From: Argentina anserina
Lineage: Eukaryota; Streptophyta; Magnoliopsida; Rosales; Rosaceae
Assembly (NCBI RefSeq): GCF_933775445.1
Contig: NC_065878.1
Span: 18,798,395-18,862,394, forward strand
Direction: 5' to 3'
Length of the DNA stretch: 64,000 bases
The number at the start of each line of letters is the position of its first letter. Positions within the stretch are counted from its first letter, which is position 1. The translations under genes and the position numbers were made by a program. Of this stretch, positions 23,972 through 36,776 are shown in pieces. The notes beneath the pieces were generated by a model that had not been told where the DNA came from, made no database searches, and saw nothing but the letters and a program-made list of their open reading frames with translations.

Positions 23972-26227
23972 TTAGTGTCTGGGGACACCAAGTCTTGTAC
24001 GGAAATCATCCTCCATGAGGGGCAGACCGTCACGCAACTTGACCTTCGGTTCCCAACCCAGCAACTCCTTTGCTTTGGAGATGTCAGGCTTCCTCTGGCG
24101 GGGATCATCAGGTGTATTCTCAACCATTTTAATCTCCACTTTAGGATTGATAAGCTGCAATCACGTGAACTAAGTAATTAGTTTTTCCTATATACTCAGT
24201 CTTTTTAAACTAGACATAACAAGTCATAGTGATATTGAATACTGAGAATATAAACTTGAGTGACACTGACCTCCTTGACATTCTCCGCTAGTTCGAGCAT
24301 TGTAAATTCACCTGGATTCCCAATGTTGATTGGACCAGTGTTGTCTCCTTGCATAAGTCGAATAAGGCCATCAACCTTAAAACATTTACAATGAAGACCA
24401 ATTAAAGGGACATGATTACCATCTGCTGATAATTAGATAACCCAACAAAAAAAAAACAAACTAATCAACTCATGCTTACCATGTCTGAGACATAGCAGAA
24501 ACTCCTTGTCTGTGTTCCAGGCGATTGAACAGTCAAGGGGTCATACCTACAGGATTCGACAACATAATTAGTGACTCAATTAGAATAGCACAAGGACAAA
24601 AACGTCGAAAGCATAATGTCCAGGTTTGGACAATAAAAGTAATGTTTATCACGCATACCGGATAGCTTGGGCTATGAAGTTGCTGACAACACGGCCGTCA
24701 TCAATATTCATGCGAGGTCCATAAGTGTTGAAAATCCTAGCAATTCGGATCTCTGCAACAAGGATCGTTATTTAGCACATAAAGAGAGGTAGCTCAAGTC
24801 TTCAGAAAGTTATCAGCCAAAATAAAGTGTTAGCAAATGAGAAACAAATAAGGGAAGAGAGGGGACCTATGCCATGCTGCCTGTGATAATCAAACATCAA
24901 TGTTTCAGCCACTCGCTTTCCCTCATCATAGCAACTCCTAACTCCTGTTATGAAAATCCAAACACCGAAGTGGTTATTGTATGCCACAAGTTAGTATAGT
25001 TGGCAAGGACAAGCCATAGTTCACAAAAATAGCCTCAATTGTATGATGACACATCATATCAGGACAAGCCTCACAAAATTATAAAATACAGCACATTGTT
25101 CAATGCATCAGTGCATCTTAAAGACTATCTATACTCATCCTAAAAAATTAAAGGTAATTCCAAGTGCAAGTATGCAGCAATTGCTTCCAGCAAGATGAAA
25201 AGCATACCAATTGGATTCACATTTCCCCAATAGCTCTCAACCTGAGGATGAATAAGAGGATCTCCATACACCTCCGAAGTAGACGTGAGCAAAATCCTGA
25301 AATCAATTCAAAATACTGAGAAACAGAAAGACAATGGCATATCAGAGCAGGCAGAAGGCTGACAGTCACAAACCTGGCTCCAACTCGCTTGGCAAGTCCC
25401 AGCATGTTCAATGTACCGATCACATTTGTCTTTATTGTCTGTCAAACAACAAAAATTGAGTAAAGAAGTGAATGAATAACCATTGCTTGGGGTTCTTGGA
25501 AGCTCAGTACTTGGTCAATCACAAGAATGGGATAGAAATATAATTATTTACTGGTAAACGTGTAAGAAATACACACCTTTACTGGATTGTGTTTGTAAAA
25601 GATCGGAGAAGCAGGGCAAGCAAGATGGAATATTTGATCAACCTCAACCAGCAATGGCTGAGTGACATCTGTTAAAACAAAATAAAAAAATTTACCGAGT
25701 ACACAGACAATGGATAATCATGGCATGGCAAGAACTAATAATAGATCAGTAGTATCAAAAAAATTCAAGAGAGAACCAAATTCAAGTTATGAATCAGATG
25801 TAGGCATACCATGACGAATAAGCTCAAATCTAGGATGACCAATCCATTTCTTAAGATTGTCCTTTGAGCCTGTGAAGTAGTTATCCGCAACAATCACCTG
25901 ACAGAAACAACATTTAATTGCACTAGTGAATCACCGATACTAGAGCAAGAGTATTCTAATTTAATTTAATCTTATCAAATAGAGGAAGTAAACCTCATTC
26001 TTCTCGTCTTCCATCAGCCTGTCGACTAGGTGGGAGCCAATGAACCCAGCACCTCCGGTGACCAAAATTCTCATATTCGCCTGCCATCAGTATACACCAT
26101 CAATATCAAACTTGAAAACTTCAGTCAAATTAAATGATCAGATATCTACCTGAAAGAATTTGGCATTTCTTAGAGGAGAGGGGTTTGGAGGCGGTTTTGT
26201 AGAAGCATGTTCTCCATTAGTAGTCAT
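23972..26227 (-). CDS. UXS: UDP-glucuronate decarboxylase (UDP-xylose synthase), cytosolic type
   Basis: Eleven coding exons: 26150-26227, 25994-26080, 25810-25897, 25577-25668, 25374-25438, 25208-25296, 24867-24944, 24659-24752, 24480-24546, 24271-24375 and 23972-24154, for 341 residues starting [14 protein letters not shown]. It is an extended short-chain dehydrogenase: NAD-binding GGAGFIG at 35-41, TSTSEVYGD at 141-149, and the catalytic YxxxK in SCYDEGKR with Tyr172 and Lys176. It converts UDP-glucuronate to UDP-xylose for xylan and xyloglucan. The lack of an N-terminal membrane anchor places it with the cytosolic UXS3/5/6 group (about 342 aa). All introns are GT-AG and in phase. A non-coding leader exon joins at 26238; its donor is near 26750. 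Confidence 0.96.
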
Positions 26228-26798
26228 TTGATAATCTCCTGCACGCCGAAGAATCACAACCTCAATATCTCAGATCAAATTCACAACCCCTACTATTATA
26301 AACTGATATAAAACACACAATCTCACATTAACAAATTCGAAACTCAGACAGAAAGTTCAAATGCCATGAACTCATATTTCAAAAACAGAAAAGAGAAGGG
26401 TCGAACCAATATGAATAAAAAGCACAAATCTTTATCAGATTCTGAGCTCAGATCACCTGAACTTGAAGAAAAACCGACCAAATGTCCTAAAGCTCTGATT
26501 TCAGATTAGTGCAGGTGCAGTATGAGATACAGAAGAGAGCTTTATATACAGAATGCAATGAGATGAGACCCAAATCAGGGAATTAAACAAAATCAACACG
26601 CGGGTTTAATTCCAAAACCGAAAAAAAGAAGATTAAAAAGCAATTATATCACACTACCAAACCCTCTCTACCAACTGAAGAGACAGAGAGAAAAAGAATT
26701 GCTTCAAAATCACGAAAAGTAGAAAGTCATCAAAACAACGAAAGCATACCAGCTCTAATTTCAGATCTGAATCTCACACACACACACACACACACACA

Positions 26799-26863
<65 letters not shown>

Positions 26864-27100
26864 ACAATGCTTTAAACATTGCCAATTATACCCAAAAAAA
26901 AAATTCAAATTGAATCGAAATGTATACCCATAATGATGTTACCTTTTTAATCAAAACGTCGGTTTCTTTCTCCTCTTCTTCTTCTTCGCTGATTCTAGTC
27001 CAAGGTTGTATCTTTTCTCCAAATGTGTGAGATTTTCAAGGTGTTTTGTATTCCTAGACCATGTCGAACACAAACAGATATAGAGAGTGATGTATTTTTA
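26228..27100 (-). promoter_or_regulatory. UXS leader with leader intron and a long GA/TG microsatellite
   Basis: Leader exon 2 begins at 26238 (acceptor TGCAG) and leader exon 1 ends near 26750 (GCTG/GTATGC). Exon 1 contains, on the plus strand, (CA)n at 26775-26800 and (CT)n at 26801-26858, i.e. about 29 GA units followed by TG units in the transcript. Pyrimidine-rich sequence continues to about 27000, where transcription probably starts. Confidence 0.6.
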
Positions 27101-28254
27101 TTTATTTTTTTGGGTTTCCAGCGGTGAACGGAAATCGCGGGATGCGATTAAAGGCCACGTCATGTGCTATGTGTTTCCAACTCTGATGCTTCCTGTACTT
27201 CTGGGAGTTCTGGGGAAGGTTTCACTTCTGGAAAGGATTCGCGCGCGATGAGGTGCATGGTAATTGTGGTGGATATACCCAATGGCTAATTGCCACGGAT
27301 CTATTTAGTTTCCCAAATTTGGGATTTTTAAGACGTACGGTACTTATCTTTGGATCAACATTTGACATCAATATTTTTTTTTAGAAAGGAAAGTTTGTTA
27401 TTAATAAAAAACATTACAGAACATGGGATGGAACATTTGATATCAACTTATTTGTTCTTACTCTTTTAGTTTTGTTTGGAAAAGTCATTCAAAAAGGGGT
27501 AAAATTAGACCAAACAAATTGATTGATTCTTGATCTGAGACACACGGTAAAATTGGATTCCATTATAAGTTTGAACTTTGGTGGGCAAACATCATATCCT
27601 GAGTCGATGACGAGTACAATTTAGGAGATTTATAGCGAGTGAGTCGTCTAGGCGTTTTGGCACGCAAATCATTTTTGAGCCTGAATTATAAATTTAATAG
27701 TTCCACTAGAAAATCTAATCAATTATAATTGGTTGAGAGAAATCATTAGTACACAATAACTTTTTATGAGTGACATGAATATATATTATAGGCATTAAAT
27801 TATCGACCCAAAAGTTACTAATGTATTGTAAAAGGTGAAAAAAAGAATAGACATGTCCGATGGTATGTAAATAACTATTGTCATATTGGCTTGTTTGAAC
27901 AAGTGTGTAGATGTAGTTTATCTAAAACCAACCAACCTCACTCAAATGTTGTAAACACAAGAATTATCTGATGAAGTTTATGAATGTAATCTGAAATATC
28001 TAAGCGTCGCCTCTACATCGGTAGTGAGACACGCAAGATTATTACTCACGATTGAGATGAGGTAATGGAAGTACATTGAGGGTCAAGAGACAGTACATTA
28101 GAAGTCCGTGCACGTCTTCACACTAGGAGATATCTCTGCAGCATCAGATCCAAGTCATCCAACTCATTAACTTCGACTTCCTAATTAACCAAAAAAAGAT
28201 TTCCTAATTAAATCACATATTAAGTATAATTTATGGAAGAGTTCTTTCAACCCT
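27101..28254. other. Intergenic DNA
   Basis: AT-rich with no gene recognised. Confidence 0.5.
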
Positions 28255-28326
28255 GTGGCTGTAGTTTAGTGGTGAGAATTCCACGTTGTGGCCGTGGAGA
28301 CCTGGGCTCGAATCCCAGCAGCCACA
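28255..28326 (+). tRNA. tRNA-His (GTG)
   Basis: A 72-nt cloverleaf: acceptor arm GTGGCTG paired with CAGCCAC, discriminator A, anticodon stem CCACG/CGTGG with loop TTGTGGC (anticodon GTG at 28288-28290), and T-arm CTGGG/CCCAG with loop CTCGAAT. A run of T residues follows directly at 28328 as a Pol III terminator. No 3' CCA is encoded, as usual for nuclear genes; there is no intron. Confidence 0.97.
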
Positions 28327-28849
28327 CTTTTTTTTTCTAAATCTCTAGTACCAGTTGGATTTGTGTTTCTCAAGTACGTGCGCAACTGGGAATCTAGGAT
28401 CATTTTCCTCCATTTTCTTTTCCTTTTTACCATTGCTTTTCTTTCTCCGACTTGGATTTGAATTCTAATTCCAGTCCGCTTCTATTTTCAACAGACAGCA
28501 GTGTTAATTTCTATAAATAGTGAAATGCTTAGAAGATCGATGAACATCAAAAGCTAGTTCTATATATCAATATGTCTATTTTCTCTATTCTTGATATCTC
28601 ACAACTGTTTGTTAATGTTACCAGCTTCATCTCGTTATTTAATTAAGGGTTTCTTGGCTGAGGGTTTGCTATTTGCCAGAAGTTTTATATATATATGGTT
28701 TTACATGTGTGGGTGTACGCATGCCGGATTGAGCTTTTATTTATCTTTTTTGTTGGAATTTATCAGACATATGAGGTCAGGTTATTTTGTCTCCCTCCTT
28801 TGTTAGTTTGATTTCAACAAATTAAAGACAATTTGCCCTATTAAAAAAA

Positions 28850-29536
28850 GGGTAAATTCCTCATATGGTACTGATGTTTTTCTACTTGGACAATTTGATA
28901 CCTGATGTATGAAAACGGACAATTTGGTAACTAAAGTTCTCAGATTTAGGCCATTTTGATACTTATGTCAATTTTGACCATATTTTCAGGGTTATTTCCG
29001 TCATCATATCTCTACTTTACTTCATTTTGTCATAATACCTCCAAATTACCTCTAAATTATCACTAAAAATTTGATAACTCATCAACTTAGTATCTGTGAT
29101 ATTTACGTATATAAGTTTTCATAATGTAGCTATCAATCTAAATTAATTTTAATTATAAGTAATTAAAAAAAATATTTTAATATTACAATTGCATAAAAGC
29201 AATTTATTTCCTTTGCAGAAAATAATTAGGATACAATAAGTATATTAAAAAAAAATTTTATTTTCGATATATGCGAAGTAGATGTTAAGTGGAGTAGATA
29301 TATCAATTTAATTATCTCCAAAGAGAGGCAATTATATGAAGAAATGAAGAAAAATGTGAATTTAATGAGTTTAAGGCTAAAATGACGAAAATAATCCTAA
29401 AAATATGATTAAAATTGATAGAGGTACCAAAATGGCTTACAAATGAGAACTTCAGGTAGCAAATTGTCTATTTTCATACATCAGGTACCAAATTGTTCAA
29501 GTAGCCATATTTTAGGTACCATATGAAAAATTACCC
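28850..29536. mobile_element. MULE-like MITE with long terminal inverted repeats
   Basis: The left end begins gggtaaattcctcatatggtac and the right end ends with its near reverse complement (gtaccatatgaaaaattaccc). The inverted similarity continues inward for about 130-150 bp (for example gacaatttgatacctgatgtatgaaaa on the left and ttttcatacatcaggtaccaaattg on the right). Flanks ttaaaaaaa and ctaaaaaaa look like a 9-bp target duplication, which with long inverted repeats points to Mutator-like elements. Nothing coding inside. Confidence 0.75.
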
Positions 29537-29597
29537 CTAAAAAAAACTCTATATATCGATCAAAAGCTTTGCGAGTCAAAGAGTCATCAATCAAATA

Positions 29598-30190
29598 ATG
29601 TCGTCGACATCCCAACCTCCTCAACATGTTTCAATCTCCATGCCAGTCACACTCACGGGGTCAGACAATCACCCCAATCCTCAACTTCCATGATATATAT
29701 ATTGGATCTTGCCGAAGGAAGATAGCTGTGTCCACCAAGTAGAACTGAAGCTTGTACTAATTGGACGAAGAAGGACCTGTTACTCCTGAGTTTTATAAAT
29801 GAAAGCTTATCTGAGGACCTACTACTCCGACATGCACTGGGATGTACAAGTGGAAGAGCTCTATGGTTGATCTTTGAAGACCTATTTGCTCAAGAGGCAA
29901 GAACTCACGTGAAATTGCTTAAGGATCGCCTCGAAAACCTGAATATGGAAAACGCAGGGGGGGCGGTTCTGTTATATCTACCAAGTGAAGGACATTGTCA
30001 ACGGCCTCCATGCAGCTGGGGTTCCAGTTGATCGAGGATGGTCAAGTTGTTTCTTGTGTGCTCCAAGGACTTCCTATGAAATATGACGACTTAATCGGTT
30101 CTATCAGAGATCGAGCTGAGCCTCTTAGGCGAGAAGAACTGTATGACTTACTCCTAAATCATGAATTCCCCGGTGACAAAATCAAGAATA
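29598..30190 (+). pseudogene. Ty1/Copia retrotransposon gag fragment
   Basis: Pieces of a Copia gag (UBN2-type) polyprotein in changing frames: a start-like MSSTSQPPQHVSISM, then RALWLIFEDLFAQEARTHVK, then VLQGLPMKYDDLIGSI and REELYDLLLNHEFPG. Several stops and frameshifts separate them, and no protease, integrase or reverse transcriptase follows, nor are LTRs obvious. It is an old truncated insertion. Confidence 0.75.
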
Positions 30191-30349
30191 GAATCACGAT
30201 CGCTATATTATTTGTTGTTTTTATAGGAATATTTTACGTTTTTACATATGGGAGGGAATCGTTTTCCTACATGTTGCTAGCTCTCCATTTTATAAGGGTG
30301 GTCTAGGGCTCAAACAATTTGTTCATTACACAAAACGTGCTACCTGTAT

Positions 30350-31210
30350 GGAATTAGGGGTGGGTGGGGTGGATACGTGAAAGTGAAAGCGTTTGGAAAC
30401 GCGAAAGCGAGTACGTTTTAAAAGCGTCACAATAAAATAATATATATTTATATCTAAAAATATATTATATAAAATAGCAAATTAATTACTAACATTATAG
30501 AATAACAATGTGATAGAAAATGAGCTCAATGAACATTTTGTTATAGCCTAGAATAAACAACACAAACACTTCAATAACTAGCATGATACTAGTAATGTAA
30601 CTAACCACAAATGATGTCATCACCTTTCAATCAATCCATCATACACCTCGCGATCTCTCTAATCACACTTACCAAGTATGTGGAATTAAAAATATATGTA
30701 TCTACATTTTGCAATGAGCGGCACGCCCCAAAACTGAATGACTTTGAGCTCCCTCTCAATGGGCTTCATCCTATTCTAGCCCCAAAATTCACAACACTGA
30801 TTTTTCACTCATCTAGTTTCAATCAATATCTTGCTTCAAATCAAACTCATCTATAATCTTATATGCTTTTGTTGTCTCACACAAAACTAAAAGCTCAAAC
30901 AAATCCTCATATCTCATTCAACATGCTTGAATGAGGCTTCAGTTGTATGTTTTTTGGGTTTTTATTCAATTCTAGATTTTGATTTATCTTTATGAATTAT
31001 CGAGTCCTTAGAATATGGAGATTTTTAAAATGGATTTATATTAGAGCCAGAAAAGAGACAAAAATACTATAAAACCAAATAACCCTCGCGCTTCCACGAC
31101 GCTTCCAAAACTTTCTTTTTCTGGAGTGCGCTTCTGATTCCGAAGAGGAATCAGACCTCCAGTGAAGCTTCCATGCATCTTAGGCTACAATGCTTTTGTA
31201 GTCCTTGATG
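30350..31210. repeat. Possible degenerate DNA-transposon derivative
   Basis: The left part (about 30370-30425) is rich in gaaagcg/aaacgcg motifs and the right part (31085-31170) holds their inverted counterparts (cgcgcttccacgacgcttcc). Between them is AT-rich DNA with one ORF of no recognisable family. Ends and target duplication were not resolved. Confidence 0.35.
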
Positions 31211-31789
31211 AGAACAAATATATAGTTTCGATTGTATTAAATCAACTACCGGGTTTTTTCTTGCATGTTGAGCTTTCATTATACATTAAGCAATAAGCAC
31301 AAAAGAAATACAAAATATATTCAAAGATGACTTGATCTTCACCTCATTATCTACTAGAGAACCATTACATTGCACGTAAAATTAGTATTATGTTAAAGAT
31401 AATATTCAGGTGCTTGTTTATATTGTAACCGGAATTTGGCTTAAATTCGATCAATGCACATCAATGTAAGTCCGACACACACATAACTCCACAATTCAAA
31501 AATCCATCGATTACCCAAATCTCTTTCAACTTTACATAATTTCATTTCATTATACTAGCTTATTTCCATTCTTCATGAAGAGATGAATCATGTCACACAA
31601 GTTGAACAGGTTGAGGGGTGCCTCATCACGTGACAAAACAAATTTTGTGACATGTTTCTCTCCTACCCAAAATAGATTTTTTTTAAAATTAATTACAAGA
31701 AATCCCAAATGGGCTGTATGGTACCTATTACTCCAAAACCACCGGCCCAGACTTAAGTCAACTGACGGAGCCAGTTGTTGAAAAAAACC

Positions 31790-33436
31790 GCGGTTCTTCT
31801 CTTCTTCACTCGCGACTCACTCCTCGCTGGTCTGCGCATCCAAGATCTGCTCCTCCCGCCTCTCGTCGTTTTTCGCTTCTGATCTTCACCAAGGTAAAAC
31901 TCCCATCTCTCTATCTAATCCCAGATCACAATCACACTGACACGCACCATTCTTCTGATCAATACCCACTTTTGAATCGCTCATAATTTCACGTATCTGG
32001 GTTCTAGAATCATGTTTAGCTATATTGATATACCAACCAATACATGTTTTTATATTGGTTGTTAGTGTGGTATTAGAACCCTGAGAAGGTTTGGTCGATT
32101 TTTGTGAGATTTTGTCCTAGCTCACTGGTAGATAGGCGAAAATGCAGGAGGAAACAACACCTTATGGTCACATAGCGGAGTGGATATCGCGTTAGACTCC
32201 GACTCTAAAGGTCGTGGGTTCGATTCCCACTGTGATCATGCTACTTTCCATTTTTAGAGTCTTGTTTTTTATGTGCACAAGTTGAATTTCTCGCTGAAGA
32301 ACAATTTAGAGAGTTTGTTTTTCGTGTTAATTGCTAGTGTTCTAGTGAAAAAGACATTTTGTGAGTTATATACATTTGGGGTCCTTGGATATGTTTGCTG
32401 AGTAGTTAGGATAAGTGAGAACTGAGCTGATTCTGATTGTGTACTTGTTCGAAGCATATCTATGGGTTAATGCTTTGGCTGCATGATGATGACACAGCAT
32501 TAAGGTATCAAGAGTGAAAGCGGTATAGTTGTCGTTGATGCATAGGTATCGAAAAAGAGTTTCAGATACTTGGAGAAAGTCTCTTCGGAGATGCTTATTC
32601 TCAGTACTGGCTTTTTCTAACGCATAAGTAGTGAGCCAATTGTAGCTAAATAATGTTAGGTACTTGGTTGTTCATGACAAATACAGATTACTTGAGTCTG
32701 CCTATCTCCTGTTTGGGAAAAGTACTTGAAATGCCCTAAGATGACAGAGAATATGGGAAGTGACTTTCATTTTGCCATTCGATGCTAAATCATGATCAAG
32801 TAGAGTGACTTTATAGTTGGAGATGGTTCCAGAAAGTAGTTAACAATATTTCGACAAATAGAAGCAGGAAAGAAGAAATGATAGGATTGAATATATTCAT
32901 CCAAAAGAGGCATGATATAGGAATATATACCCATGACTGAAGATGCCTCTTCACATACTTTTTGTTTACAATGTCTCAAGGTGCCTTGGTAGCCTATCAA
33001 CATCTATGCAGATATGTTAAGAGTTTACAATTTGCTCAATTTAGCTTAAATAACATTTGACTGGAAGTTCGATATCTGAGGACGCCTTCTCAGACCTCTG
33101 TAGCTGTGTCTGTTTCTGTATATATGTGCACTTTGTACTCTGTTAGTATACAATATTGAAAGCTGAGTAATAGAAATTTCTAAAATTCTAACGTTAGAGT
33201 GCGACATTGGACTACAGTTGAATGCAATGACCTGCTTCTAGCCTTAAAATGTTCATTGTTTTGATGCTGTGATGTTTGATATCGTAACGCTAATTCAAGG
33301 ATTTATGTTTGTCTTTCTACAGATGATTGATGATCATCAACTGGGCATAATAGCCAATGTTCTCGGCATGTTCATATTTCTCCTGGTAATCGCTTATCAC
33401 TACGTGACGGCAGACCCAAAATACGAAGGCAACTAA
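31790..33436 (+). CDS. OST4: Oligosaccharyltransferase subunit OST4
   Basis: The coding sequence is a single 114-bp stretch, 33323-33436, giving 37 residues: [20 protein letters not shown], continuing through [16 protein letters not shown]. This is the mini-subunit of the ER oligosaccharyltransferase, one transmembrane helix (about residues 9-27) that stabilises the catalytic STT3-containing complex in N-glycosylation; plant OST4 is 35-37 aa. The start codon directly follows an acceptor (TTTCTACAG), and a leader exon is likely at about 31790-31893 ending in CAAG/GTAAAA. The implied leader intron is 1.4 kb and carries a tRNA-Arg gene in the same orientation. Too short for most ORF finders. Confidence 0.95.
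32166..32238 (+). tRNA. tRNA-Arg (CCG)
   Basis: A 73-nt cloverleaf: acceptor GGTCACA with TGTGATC and discriminator A; D-arm GCGGAGTGGATATCGC; anticodon stem TTAGA/TCTAA around loop CTCCGAC, giving anticodon CCG; variable AGGTC; T-arm GTGGG/CCCAC with loop TTCGATT. No intron, no encoded CCA. It lies inside the predicted leader intron of OST4 on the same strand. Confidence 0.93.
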
Positions 33437-34057
33437 GTGTATGGGATTCTGATATTGTATCTGCTAATGGAGACACCATCTGAGCTCCACAATAGACCCA
33501 GTTGATACATGTATTAATGAATTTTGTTAGAAACACCCAAACCTTTCTTACTGCCTTAGGATTGATCAGCTTCCTATTATGTCCTCACACTTCTAATTCA
33601 ATTTGCACTTGTCTGTGACTTATACTAATCGTAATGCACGCAAAATTTCATCGGAACAATCGATATGGTGAGTGAAATAGGCATTTGCTCAAGGAGGAAA
33701 CACTTGGCAAATACTTCTTAGAATTTCTTTGATATGTAAACAATGGGAATGAAGCCCCCCATAAATTTGAGTAGAGTAATTAGCAAAATGCATAGAAGAA
33801 TACATGACTCTCCCTCTATACACAAACAGTTCATCATCATCATCATCATCATCCTCTGGTCACTTCCACAAACTACTCATGAAGACATGAACAAAAGAAA
33901 AACCTAACCCCCAGGCCCACTACTGAATCCCCTCCACCGTCATCACCCACGTCACATCAGTCAATCCCTCTTTCTGAACAAATCAAGAGTAGGGCAACAC
34001 AGTAAAGCTCCCAACACCCTGACTCTACCCAAATATTCCTCAATTTTTTTTCTCTCT
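33437..34057. other. Intergenic DNA between convergent OST4 and CASP-like genes
   Basis: Holds the 3' ends of both genes and a (CAT)n microsatellite at about 33830-33853. No further gene. Confidence 0.5.
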
Positions 34058-34966
34058 CTAGAGATGAAAACGAGAGCCTTTGATGACGAAGCAGGCGACC
34101 CGGAAACCCGAGAGCACGGACGAAAAGCCCAGGAACAAAAACCCGACAAACCCCAGGGCGATCGATATGTCCGTCTCAATGCAAAACGCGCTCCACTCCG
34201 TACACGTGTCCATCCCTTTCAAAACCCTTGCCAGCGCCGTTCCCGCCGAGTCTGCAGAGAGCAGCAGGTACGCGAACACCTACACGATCACCACCTCCTC
34301 AGTTAATCCCCCTCCACGATTAATTACATTTAAATTCAAACCATTAAAACTGTTTAAAAGAGTAAAAGAGAGAAATTTGGAACAACCTGGTCATGGCCAA
34401 AGTCGAACCAGACTTGTAACACCTCGCTGAAGAGTGTGGCGCCTCTTGAAATCTCCCAAACTGAAGCCACCATTTCGAAGAGGGAGTACATCGCTACAAT
34501 CGCATTCGCTCCCACCACTAACCTGCGATGGTTTTCGCATAAATTCGGATAAATTATTACTATCTCAATAGCCTAGCAACCAAATCGCTAGAGTTAAACA
34601 GCGACAAGCGGTCTGTTATTTTCTCTATTGAATTGAACTGTGGGTGTTTTTGTTTTTTGCAATAGGCGAAGTCTTTGATTTGATAGCTAGGGAAAGTGTT
34701 GAAATTAAAGATTATGGAAACGAGAGTAGAGGAGTGCACCTGAAGGCGTCGAAGTGGTACCAGCGGGGGGAGGAGGGGTCGGGGGAGCGGGAGGTGGAGA
34801 GCATGAAGACGAAGGAGGCGAGGGAGGAGCTGAAGGCGGCGATGCGGAAGAGGAGGATGAGGTAGTTGAAGCGGCGGAGCTTGCGGAGGGAGACGGTGGA
34901 CTGGAAGTTAAGGTGGTGGGTGGAGATGATTTCGGCGCCGTTTTGGGGGTGAGCGGAGGAGCTCAT
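34058..34966 (-). CDS. CASP-like membrane protein (CASPL4C type)
   Basis: Three exons, 34740-34966, 34387-34522 and 34058-34279, give 194 residues starting [20 protein letters not shown]. Four hydrophobic helices are visible, around [55 protein letters not shown] and [20 protein letters not shown], with the family arginine in helix 1 and aspartate in [17 protein letters not shown] helix 3 (sequence VWFDFGHDQ). CASP-like proteins form plasma-membrane scaffolds related to Casparian strip proteins. The [14 protein letters not shown] and GSRFHL ends match CASPL4C1 as I remember it. The leader (to about 35340) is rich in GA/CT repeats. Confidence 0.9.
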
Positions 34967-36776
34967 GGTGGTGGTTGAGGAGGAGGAGGAGGAGGAGAAG
35001 AGGAGGAAGAAGGGTTGAGAGAGAGTGGGGAGAAAGATTCATGGGGATTTTGAGGGTGGAAATGGTGGAGGGGGGAGAGGGGTGGTCACGGGAAAGGAAG
35101 AGGAGACTGGTTCCATGGGAATTGGGATAAGGCCTGAGATGGGGAGAGTAGAGAGTTGAGAGAGAAAATGAGAGCGAGGGAAAGTGTGAGAGAGTGAGAA
35201 AAAGAGAGGATGAAAAGCTCTAAAAGACTAAAAAAGGAAGGAAGGTGTGTTGGTGAGAGAGAGAGAGAGAAGGAGGGAGAGAGAGAGTGATAGAGATGAT
35301 AAAACAAGAAGAGAACCAGAGACAGCAGCAAGCAGTAGGGTGGGGGCTTTTGCTTTTCTCCTTTTTTTCTCTCTGCTGCTCTGTTTCCTCTAACCTTTTA
35401 AATTTTTTTCTCCTTTTTTGGATTTGAAATATAATTTCTTTTTTGTGAGTCGAAAATTAGTTAGCTATTCAATTATTATCGATTTTGTTGCGATCCGTAT
35501 CACCAAGAAATGTCGTCGATTAGTAAAACCGCTGAAGAAGATTTATATGTGGAATTTAATTTGTTTGCTTCAAATAGCTTTCTTTAGTTTAGTTTAATCA
35601 AAGATGCAAATAATTGAGTTATCTAATTGTTTGACTTTCAATAAAATTATCTTTTTAAATTTCAATTACCATTTAGGTAATTAATTTACACCAAACACAC
35701 ATTTTTTTAACTCTAAATTGCGTAGATCTGTAATTTATACATTAAGTTTTCAATTACGATCATCTTTTTGTATAAGAAATGATATCATATTTAAATTATC
35801 TTAATATATTTGATATATGTGGGTTCAATAGCAATTCCGGCTTTGTTAAGCAATCAAACCAAAACCATTGAACACATTCTACCCAAACTATTACTACATC
35901 TCAAGTTAGATTAATTTTCACTAATATCTTGAAACAAGATTATAAATATATTGAAACATAAACTCAAACGGAGAAGTCATAAAATCATAATTACAACGCA
36001 ACTTTTGACCCATCGCTCTCCACCCTCCCTCACCAAAACCCTATTCGATAAACGGCAAAAACAGCTTGCACATATGAAAAACCTTGGTTAACTTTTATAT
36101 GTATACATATCCCATTCATTATCACATATTCATGTTATGTGAATGATAGTAGACCTGGATAAAGATGCGTGTTCATAATCGTACTGAAAATGATTAATGA
36201 TTTCATGCACGTCGTGTTCAAAGGCATGATGATAGCACCAATAGCGATCTCGTGACAGTCAATAAATTGGAAGAAATCCATTTTCGTGAAAAAAAAACTC
36301 TTTTGGTCCATATCATCCTCGCCTTTCACATTTCTTTCTCTTGTCAAACCAGAAATCTATGGTCCCTTAAATTTGTAGACACCTGACCAACTTCATACTA
36401 TTGCTGTTAAGCATTGGCTTTGTTTAATTTTAGTTGATAACCTCCAATCATGAATTCATGATCGATAAGGTTTTCAAGTCTGACTGGTATTACATTTTAC
36501 CTTTCAATGTCTTTCCCATAACAAACATTGCAAATCCTGTTTTACAGTTTACACTACCAGTAACGAGGACTTGAAAAGATTTTAAAGACAAGCCACACAA
36601 TTCTAACATCAAAAAGAGCTTTATATAAATTTCCAATCCTCATTGCTGAACTAATAACAAAACAGCAGTTTCAAACCATCAAGATCAAATAGAAATTGGA
36701 ATGGAATGATCTACTTGCAGACAGCTGACTCCATGATTAAACAAAAAGTACTTCTGGCCGAATGTTATCTGATGGG
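34967..36776. other. CASP-like leader/promoter and intergenic DNA
   Basis: 34967-35380 is strongly purine-rich on the plus strand (GA and GGA repeats), matching a CT-rich leader of the minus-strand gene. 35380-36776 is AT-rich without recognisable features. Confidence 0.5.

Noticed and set aside
25600..25626. miR164-like string ggagaagcagggca on the plus strand
   Set aside because: It is the antisense of UXS exon 4 coding sequence, matches only about 14 nt of miR164 and has no hairpin partner nearby.
34754..35331. Gly/Glu-rich and Ser/Leu-rich ORFs around the CASP-like first exon
   Set aside because: Low-complexity translations of GA/CT-rich leader DNA and antisense of exon 1.
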